Origin: CALBLZ01 sp041917855
GTDB taxonomy: Bacteria > Patescibacteriota > UBA1384 > CAILIB01
Direction of reading: 5' to 3'
DNA: 64,000 bases
NCBI GenBank assembly: GCA_041917855.1
Contig: JAYRWT010000044.1
Span: 1-64,000 of the forward strand
Positions 58,363 to 64,000 of the stretch are shown one piece after another (within the stretch, counting starts at the first letter, position 1; every line of letters starts with the position of its first letter). The position numbers and the translations under genes are program-made. The notes beneath the pieces are model-generated. The model worked only from the letters and a program-made list of their open reading frames with translations, did not search any database and was not told the DNA's origin.

Positions 58363-59087
58363 GCTGCCTCAACTGTTTTTATGAATACATCCTCGAGTGT
58401 CTTATCCTTTGGTATGAGCTTGCTCACGCTATCGAGTTTCAGAATCATGCCGTGATCCATAATTGCTATCCTATCGCTGATCGCGGCTACATCACTCAAA
58501 ATGTGTGAGTTAAACACCACGGCCGTGCCTTTGCTGCGAATTTCTAGCAGGGTTTCCTTCATGCGAATACGTCCAATCGGGTCTAGGCCGTCCATGGGTT
58601 CATCTAGAAAGATAATCTCGGGTTGGTTAATCAGTGCCTGTGCAAGGCAGATACGCTGTAACATGCCCTTGGAGTATTCGCGCAGTGGGCGGTGTGCCGC
58701 TTCGCTGAGGCCTACTAGCTCAATTAATTCCTGACTGCGCGTAGCAAGTTCTGCCTTAGGAATACTAAACAGCGTGCCAGCTACCCGCAAGAGCTCTGCC
58801 CCAGACAGGTGGTTATAGAACGATGGAGTTTCTGGCATGTAGCCAATTCGGGAGCGCACCTTGGTGTCAGCTATAGTGCTGCCAAATAGGCTAACTGAGC
58901 CGCTGGTTGGCTCCAGCAGGCCAAGAATCATTTTAATAGTGGTGCTCTTGCCGGCGCCATTTGGTCCGACAATACCTAGTACCTCACCGGCCTCTACGCT
59001 AAAACTTACATCTCGTACTGCTTGGACCCGACCAAAGCTTTTTTTCAGGTTTGAAACAACCAATGGAGTGTCTGTCTTTTTGCTCAT
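58359..59087 (-). CDS. ABC transporter ATP-binding protein
   Basis: 242 residues. Walker A GPNGAGKSTT near residue 40, Q-loop at GYMPET, signature YSKGMLQRICLAQALI, Walker B EIIFLDEPMDGLDP, and the H-loop in VVFNSHILSD. DrrA/NatA-like exporter ATPase. TATGAT six bases upstream fixes the ATG at 59087. First gene of the minus-strand three-gene operon. Confidence 0.95.
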   Translation of the reverse strand: MSKKTDTPLVVSNLKKSFGRVQAVRDVSFSVEAGEVLGIVGPNGAGKSTTIKMILGLLEPTSGSVSLFGSTIADTKVRSRIGYMPETPSFYNHLSGAELLRVAGTLFSIPKAELATRSQELIELVGLSEAAHRPLREYSKGMLQRICLAQALINQPEIIFLDEPMDGLDPIGRIRMKETLLEIRSKGTAVVFNSHILSDVAAISDRIAIMDHGMILKLDSVSKLIPKDKTLEDVFIKTVEAA

Positions 59088-59093
59088 ATCCAG

Positions 59094-59099
59094 ATCATA
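59094..59099 (-). promoter_or_regulatory. -10 box for leaderless ABC operon
   Basis: TATGAT on the minus strand ends exactly six bases before the ATG at 59087. The divergent gene has TATACT at 59103, eight bases before its ATG. Confidence 0.6.
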
Positions 59100-59116
59100 C
59101 CGTATACTTTTGGCAT

Positions 59117-59908
59117 ATGCTAGAACGTGAAATTATTCTCTTTGCCGCCATCTTTGGTCTACTGATTGGATCATTTCTGAATGTGGTTGTGCTACGCGAT
59201 AGGTCACGCTGGAGCATCCTTACAGGTCGCTCAGCTTGCCCACACTGTCACCATCCTCTTGCGTGGTACGAGCTCTTACCTGTTGTCAGCTTTTTGCTGC
59301 AAATGGGCCGCTGTCGTTCGTGCAAGCGGCAAATCAGTTGGCAGTACCCGGTGGTTGAACTGATCACGGCTGTACTTACCGCAACCACTGTCTGGTATGG
59401 TGGAGTGTACCTAGATAGCACCATCTTTGCTATTGGCCTCAGCATTGCTGCTTGGCTCCTGCTGGTGGTGAGTGTTATCGACATTAAAACGCAGATGGTT
59501 TCTTTGGAGTATGTTATTGCAGCCGCCCTGGTTGGTTCGGGCTCTGCTGTATTGAGTGGGGTACTAAGCTGGCAGTCTGCCTTACTTGGGGCTGCGACTG
59601 GCGCATTTGTACTTGGTTTTGTGATTGCAGCCTGGTGGCTAGCCACAAAACAGCAGGGAATGGGTGATGGAGATGTGTGGATTGCGGCTGCGGTTGGTGC
59701 CATAGTTGGCTATCCCCATATTTGGGTTGCTCTAGTGATGGCGGTAGTGAGCGGCGCGGTTATTGGGGTTGCCTATATAGCCGCGCAACGGAAGAGTATG
59801 AACCTGGCGATTCCATTCGGTCCATTCTTATTCTCCGGACTACTTGTAGCGCTGCTATGGGGAGATCAGCTGGTTACTTGGTATACTAATTACATACATG
59901 GCTTCTAA
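59117..59908 (+). CDS. pilD: Prepilin peptidase PilD
   Basis: 263 residues from ATG at 59117. GSFLNVVVLRDR, then two cysteine pairs (CPHC, CRSC) of the methylase-type zinc domain, and VVSVIDIKTQMVSLEYV (first catalytic Asp) with MGDGDVWIAAAVGAIVG (second Asp in GDGD). Aspartyl protease that cuts the Gly-Phe leader of the prepilins in this window and methylates the N-terminus. About eight membrane helices. Length normal. Confidence 0.95.
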   Translation: MLEREIILFAAIFGLLIGSFLNVVVLRDRSRWSILTGRSACPHCHHPLAWYELLPVVSFLLQMGRCRSCKRQISWQYPVVELITAVLTATTVWYGGVYLDSTIFAIGLSIAAWLLLVVSVIDIKTQMVSLEYVIAAALVGSGSAVLSGVLSWQSALLGAATGAFVLGFVIAAWWLATKQQGMGDGDVWIAAAVGAIVGYPHIWVALVMAVVSGAVIGVAYIAAQRKSMNLAIPFGPFLFSGLLVALLWGDQLVTWYTNYIHGF

Positions 59909-59929
59909 CATGGCTACTAAGGCTTAACC

Positions 59930-60550
59930 GTGCAAAAGAGGGGATTCACACTGCTTGAGGTAATTGTGGCGGTAACCATTGGGGTTGCTCTTATTGGTAT
60001 TGGCATACCTTCGTTTACTAACTTAGTACGCCGCCAAGAGTTTCAATCTGAGGCAGGTAGATTAGCTGGGTGTCTGCAGAGCGCGCAGGAGTATGCGCTT
60101 TCTGCTCGCCAGCTCAGTAACGGCCAGTCAGTGCGCTGGTCTGCTGCAGACATTAGCTATAACGCTAGTACCCAGGTGATTACCTGCAAGAAGATGCTAT
60201 TTTCTACGCCCAGGCCAACAAATTCACTGTGGACAGACTTCTTAACAGGCAGTCTTGCAGAAGATGAGCTAGCTGGCACCGAAACCATCAATAGCATTTA
60301 CGCTACTGGTTTTACGTACGGTACGGCGACTACCGGGCTCCTCGCTTCAGAGAAGATTAGAGTATACTTTGGTCAAACCGAACGAGGTGCTGTTGTACGC
60401 TTGATTGCGGGCAACTACGGCATGCCATCTAAATACAGCCAGTACGGTACGGCCATGTCAATTAGCCTTACTTCATCTGTTGATGACCAGCAAACTGCCA
60501 AAATTATAATTGGTAGTACTGGCACTCCAATTCAGCTTACGTCAGAATAG
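59930..60550 (+). CDS. Prepilin-like minor pilin (GspH/FimT type)
   Basis: 206 residues starting at GTG 59930. MQKRG then FTLLEVIVAVTIGVALIGIGIPSFTNLVRRQEFQSEAGRLAGCLQSAQEYALSARQ, as in FimT/GspH, with the usual R-x-x-E-F segment after the helix. The rest is a small beta-domain. First gene of a four-gene minor-pilin unit. Confidence 0.88.
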   Translation: MQKRGFTLLEVIVAVTIGVALIGIGIPSFTNLVRRQEFQSEAGRLAGCLQSAQEYALSARQLSNGQSVRWSAADISYNASTQVITCKKMLFSTPRPTNSLWTDFLTGSLAEDELAGTETINSIYATGFTYGTATTGLLASEKIRVYFGQTERGAVVRLIAGNYGMPSKYSQYGTAMSISLTSSVDDQQTAKIIIGSTGTPIQLTSE

Positions 60551-60554
60551 AGCC

Positions 60555-61241
60555 ATGCAACGTCGCGGTTTTACCCTCATAGAAACACTTATTTCACTGG
60601 CTATTGTGATTATCGTGTTGGCTGGAGCTGTAAGCTTTAGTCGCAGCTTTTTTGTTACGGGTCAGGTGAGTGAAGATCGGGCACAGGCAGAGGGCTTGGT
60701 AGATGACGCACTTGGGTTACTGGTTTCACTCCAGCGAACGGTGCGCTCCGTTGATTGTAGTCCCACGCCGACATGTGCGGTGAATAACTTATCAACGTTT
60801 TTGTACGTAGACAAAAACGACACCACAGCCTATGTTATTCCGTACCGTGTATCCAATGACCTCTTCTGGTGCGCAGTTGCTAATCAGGATGCAGATAGGT
60901 ATAGACCAGGTGGCTGTAATCTGCAAGTCAGCAAAGTTGGTAACTTAAATTTAGGTACTATGTTAAAGGGCACCGGTGAGTTGATTGGTGTAAATCGTGC
61001 AGCCTGGGGCGTGGCTGATGAGGGGGAGTCAAGCCCCCTTGTTAATGCTGTATTCGACGCGACTACTACTCTGGGGGACCCAATTACTACCTCAGACAAA
61101 CGACTTGACTATTACAAACGAGTCATCTCACTACAGAAATCTACTCTTAGTGGCATCACCATGCACACTGCAAAAGTTACAGTTACAAATACAAGAACAA
61201 ATCTTTCAGTAACCAAGAGTATAGTGTTGAGTGATGAGTAA
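60555..61241 (+). CDS. Prepilin-like minor pilin (PilV type)
   Basis: 228 residues from ATG at 60555. MQRRG then FTLIETLISLAIVIIVLAGAVSFSRSFFVTG, cleavage at Gly5-Phe6. The body is longer than PilV. Cysteines CSPTPTC and in the middle suggest disulfides. It overlaps the next gene by eight bases. Confidence 0.87.
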   Translation: MQRRGFTLIETLISLAIVIIVLAGAVSFSRSFFVTGQVSEDRAQAEGLVDDALGLLVSLQRTVRSVDCSPTPTCAVNNLSTFLYVDKNDTTAYVIPYRVSNDLFWCAVANQDADRYRPGGCNLQVSKVGNLNLGTMLKGTGELIGVNRAAWGVADEGESSPLVNAVFDATTTLGDPITTSDKRLDYYKRVISLQKSTLSGITMHTAKVTVTNTRTNLSVTKSIVLSDE

Positions 61242-61983
61242 GCGCGCCTTCACCCTAGTAGAGCTGCTTATTACGGCAACCATCATGGTGGCAGTCTCTT
61301 TCTTAACGTTGAGTATTTTTTCTACGGTAGCAAAAGTGCAAGCCGACAGGAGGACCACACAAACTGTTCTCAATCAAATTGACACCGTTGTAGACCAAAT
61401 TGCCGTTGAGCTTGAGTCGATCAACCGAACCGTGGATGGGCAAAATGAGCGCATAAAGACATTTCCTCAGACGTTTACTCAGACGGGAAGTCAGTATGCA
61501 TCATTTATTGCTGTGAACGTTCCGCTCCTCGATGATAGGGGGGTGCAAACTGGGAATAACGTGCTGCGTATTTACTGCCGTAGCCTATACGTTAGTCCTG
61601 CCCAGGCTGGGGAATACTATCGGTTATCCGTGTTCAGCACGCCCCCCCTAAACTCCTCCGATACAACTGTGCCACTTACAGCTGAGCCTACCTCATGCAC
61701 AATGCCTGCGCTGCAATCAGCGTTGCAATCAGCAATGGGTAATACTCTTTCGCTTACTGAAACAGTACTGACTGACGAATTTACAAACATTAGATTTTTC
61801 GGGGCTTACCCAATGCAGTCTAAAGTAGAAAATGCAGGATCAGCTGCAACTGGTCCTAATATGACTTTACGTCTGACGCTCACTGCAAGCTATGATGAGC
61901 GAATGAAGTACTCAGATGTGCCTCCGCTAGACCCCCAACAAAGCGTGACAACACTGAGAACAATAAGTAGAGCCAAGCCATGA
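61234..61983 (+). CDS. Prepilin-like minor pilin (PilW/GspJ type)
   Basis: 249 residues from ATG at 61234. MSKRA then FTLVELLITATIMVAVSFLTLSIFSTVAKVQADRRTTQTVLNQIDTVVDQIAVEL, with Ala at -1. PilW/GspJ-type by position and length. It overlaps the PilX-like gene by four bases (ATGA). Confidence 0.86.
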   Translation: MSKRAFTLVELLITATIMVAVSFLTLSIFSTVAKVQADRRTTQTVLNQIDTVVDQIAVELESINRTVDGQNERIKTFPQTFTQTGSQYASFIAVNVPLLDDRGVQTGNNVLRIYCRSLYVSPAQAGEYYRLSVFSTPPLNSSDTTVPLTAEPTSCTMPALQSALQSAMGNTLSLTETVLTDEFTNIRFFGAYPMQSKVENAGSAATGPNMTLRLTLTASYDERMKYSDVPPLDPQQSVTTLRTISRAKP

Positions 61984-63053
61984 ATAGACCCGCCTCTTCC
62001 CTTGTCTTAGTCACTCTAAGCATGGCTGCTGTAGCTGTAGTAATACTGGCGGGTAGCCGTGCGTTAATTCAGTCATTGCGTACGCGATCTAGTCTAGATT
62101 CTGCTTCAAACGCACGCGTATTATCTGAAGCCGCAATTCAGGAAGGTATGCAGCGAGTTCGTAAAGGGGCGGCAGGTGGACTTGATGGATATGGTCAGTA
62201 CGGCACTTGGAACCTAGAACAGGCAACCCTAGAGCCGCTGACCAGAGGGTTTAGTGATGCAAACTGCTCCCAGGTTGTAGAGAAAAACTATACGACGGAT
62301 TGTGGTACGTATAAGGTTGCTGTTCGAACAATCGTCAAAGGTGATACATATGACTATCAGGTACAAGATTTACCTGGGGGTTCAGAATTAGACTTAGTTA
62401 TCGCAAAACCAGGAAGACTAGGGTTTACTCTGAGGACGAGTGTAGACGGAGTTCTTGCTCAGGCAAGATTTGATATACAGGTTTATATTGCCGGTAGATG
62501 GAGTCAGAAGCAAAGAGGCGTTACAAATTACTCTGTGCCTACAACGGCTACGGCATTTCGCATTACTATGAACTACGGCGGTGCGACACCGTCTGCAACT
62601 GACGTTGCCCTAACAGCAGAACAGAACGGAACTCTAACCGTCTCTGGTGACCAGTTTGCCATACAGAAAGGCTACACAACCATAGAGGGCACTGGGCTTG
62701 CTGCTGATGGCAGCCAGTATCGTACAGTTGTGGTATTTCGTCCTGATTTTACAAAACGCCCAGGATTCTCTGACCCGGGCGGTACTGATTCGGGGGGAAC
62801 CCAGCTGCGAACCGGGCCTGATCGTACTACTACGCGCACGGGGAACGTTACTGGCGGTGCCGCAGGGGAAGTAATTTCGGCAGTAGACGGCAAAGATGTG
62901 GTTGCCACTGAGGATACTGTAGATGGTGAAATAGTACCTCGCATCAATGGTTTCGGCGGTTTTGCATCGGGTCCCTACTTGATTCGTCGCAACATTTCAC
63001 CTAAGTTTAAGTCCACTGGCTTCTGTGAGCCTTACCAAGAGCTTTGTCGTTAA
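61980..63053 (+). CDS. PilX-like pilus tip/assembly protein
   Basis: 357 residues. A hydrophobic N-terminal helix (SLVLVTLSMAAVAVVILAGSRALIQSL, residues 6-32) without a F-T-L-x-E cleavage site, like PilX/GspK types whose leader is often degenerate. Then an extended domain rich in Gly/Thr with GGTDSGGTQLRTGPDRTTTRTGN. A cysteine-containing end. Last of the minor-pilin unit, 3 bases before rsmH. The PilX/GspK label rests on position and topology. Confidence 0.65.
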   Translation: MNRPASSLVLVTLSMAAVAVVILAGSRALIQSLRTRSSLDSASNARVLSEAAIQEGMQRVRKGAAGGLDGYGQYGTWNLEQATLEPLTRGFSDANCSQVVEKNYTTDCGTYKVAVRTIVKGDTYDYQVQDLPGGSELDLVIAKPGRLGFTLRTSVDGVLAQARFDIQVYIAGRWSQKQRGVTNYSVPTTATAFRITMNYGGATPSATDVALTAEQNGTLTVSGDQFAIQKGYTTIEGTGLAADGSQYRTVVVFRPDFTKRPGFSDPGGTDSGGTQLRTGPDRTTTRTGNVTGGAAGEVISAVDGKDVVATEDTVDGEIVPRINGFGGFASGPYLIRRNISPKFKSTGFCEPYQELCR

Positions 63054-63056
63054 CGT

Positions 63057-63953
63057 ATGTCTGAACACATCCCCGTACTAGTCAAGGAGGTTGTAACAGC
63101 GCTCCGCCCGAGCAAGGGCGGTGTTTTTCTAGATGCAACACTTGGTCTAGCTGGTCACACCTTGGCCATGCAGCGCGAGGTAGACGGAACCCTGACGACT
63201 TACGGCATAGATCAAGATGAGCAAGCACTGGCCATAGCGGGCGAACGGTTAGGCGCAACATTCCCGAGCAACCCCGGTACTCTCATTAAGGGAAACTTTA
63301 TGGACCTGACTTCTTTAGCTGAGGAGTATGGTATACCAAAGGCAGATGCCATTTTAATGGACGTAGGTGTTTCTAGTTTACAGCTGGATGAGCCTGAGCG
63401 CGGCTTTTCTTTTACGCAAGATGGTCTACTCGACATGCGCATGGATGCTGATAACTCGGTCAGTGCTTTTACTATTGTAAACACTTGGTCAGAGCATAAA
63501 TTAGCTATGTTGCTACGCAACTACGGGGAAGAGCGCTTGGCGGCAAAAATTGCCAAGGCAATCGTACACAGGCGACGCAAACGACAAATTGAAACAACAA
63601 AAGAACTTGCCGACCTCATAGTCGAGCAGTACCATCCCGCACTGCGCCACAAAAAGCCACATCCAGCAACCCGCAGCTTCCAGGCTATTCGTATAGAGGT
63701 GAACCAAGAGCTTGAGGCACTAGAGCAGGGGATTTGTGCAGCCTTAGAGCTACTTGCCCCAGCTGGGCGCTTGGCAGTGATTAGCTTTCACTCACTAGAA
63801 GATCGCATTGTCAAAGAACTATTTCGCCAAGCCACAGAAACTGGCAGCTTTGTACTGGTTACAAAAAAGCCGCTTACAGCATCTGAGCAAGAGCAGGTAG
63901 AAAACTCACGCAGCAGGAGTGCAAAATTACGAGTAATCGAGAGAGTACAGTAG
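63057..63953 (+). CDS. rsmH: 16S rRNA (cytosine1402-N4)-methyltransferase RsmH
   Basis: 298 residues. HIPVLVKEVVTAL at the start, LDATLGLAGHTLAM (SAM-binding motif I), AILMDVGVSSLQLDEPERGFSF (the family signature), RNYGEERLAAKIAKAIV, HPATRSFQAIRIEVNQELEALE, and GRLAVISFHSLEDRIVKELFR near the end. Length normal (about 300). It methylates C1402 in the P site of 16S rRNA. First gene of a dcw-like division and cell-wall cluster that probably continues beyond the window. Confidence 0.97.
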   Translation: MSEHIPVLVKEVVTALRPSKGGVFLDATLGLAGHTLAMQREVDGTLTTYGIDQDEQALAIAGERLGATFPSNPGTLIKGNFMDLTSLAEEYGIPKADAILMDVGVSSLQLDEPERGFSFTQDGLLDMRMDADNSVSAFTIVNTWSEHKLAMLLRNYGEERLAAKIAKAIVHRRRKRQIETTKELADLIVEQYHPALRHKKPHPATRSFQAIRIEVNQELEALEQGICAALELLAPAGRLAVISFHSLEDRIVKELFRQATETGSFVLVTKKPLTASEQEQVENSRSRSAKLRVIERVQ

Positions 63954-63955
63954 TA

Positions 63956-64000
63956 GTGGTCATAAAGAAAACGCCCCGTCGCCTAGTAAAAGACGAACGG
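63956..64000 (+). CDS. Start of next gene, partial
   Basis: An open frame of 15 codons from GTG at 63956, two bases after the rsmH stop, continuing past the window: V-V-I-K-K-T-P-R-R-L-V-K-D-E-R. In other bacteria the genes after rsmH are division genes such as ftsL. Too short to identify; the start codon is a guess. Confidence 0.3.
   Translation, partial: MVIKKTPRRLVKDER

Noticed and set aside
1..64000. Alternative genetic code (UGA as Gly) as in some CPR groups
   Set aside because: Several well-supported genes end with TGA at their expected length (for example PilB and the PilW-like gene), and tRNA-Trp has CCA.
1..64000. CRISPR array
   Set aside because: No set of regularly spaced direct repeats was seen and no Cas gene is present.

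Overview
The window looks like a compact chromosome segment from a monoderm bacterium, most plausibly a Candidate Phyla Radiation (Patescibacteria) member. Reasons, none decisive alone: dense genes with short or overlapping junctions, many small single-pass surface proteins, a shortened ATP synthase delta subunit, a cysteine-free bL33, a complete type IV pilus locus, and a heliorhodopsin (a family reported mainly from monoderms). GC looks close to 50% by eye. UGA acts as a stop and tRNA-Trp has a CCA anticodon, so the standard code is used. I cannot fix the phylum without tree building.

Layout. 1-9.2 kb: a partial nucleotidyltransferase, a UbiA-like membrane protein, a hotdog dehydratase-like protein, a photolyase-related N-terminal domain, a site-2 protease, bL28, a zinc-ribbon protein, a DNA polymerase III delta'-like protein, a TPR protein and BipA. 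9.2-12 kb: a GspE/PilB-like ATPase and a glycosidase-like protein. 12-18.2 kb (minus): the complete F1Fo ATP synthase operon. 18.3-28.5 kb: an RND transporter, an HxlR-regulated FMN reductase locus, lactate permease, and a flavin electron-transfer set (FMN-binding protein, ApbE, RnfD/NqrB-FNR fusion), then a beta-lactamase-fold protein. 28.5-36.7 kb: MgtA-type P-ATPase, CcdA/thioredoxin pair, ECF sigma factor with a membrane beta-propeller partner, and a heliorhodopsin. 36.7-46 kb: accessory surface proteins (two degenerate LytM-like, one BNR propeller), two guanylate-kinase-like proteins, and a transglutaminase-like protein coupled to a 57-residue peptide. 46-47.5 kb: tRNA-Trp, bL33, tRNA-Tyr, two tRNA-Thr genes and an HNH protein. 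47.8-63 kb: the type IV pilus locus (PilN, PilO, PilB, PilT, PilC, seven prepilin-like proteins, PilX-like protein, prepilin peptidase), interrupted by a minus-strand ABC exporter operon. 63-64 kb: RsmH and the start of the next gene.

How it fits together: ATP synthase, a possible flavin electron chain and lactate transport suggest membrane energetics beyond simple fermentation. The pili, propeller proteins and LytM-like proteins form a surface apparatus. Heliorhodopsin and the photolyase-related domain suggest light responsiveness.

The clearest unexpected signal is regulatory. At least 14 genes have a TANNNT hexamer exactly six bases before the start codon and no ribosome-binding site at normal spacing. 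This is the geometry expected for leaderless transcripts. Other genes (major pilin, PilN, GspE-like ATPase) have upstream promoters and strong AGGAGG sites, so two initiation modes appear to coexist.
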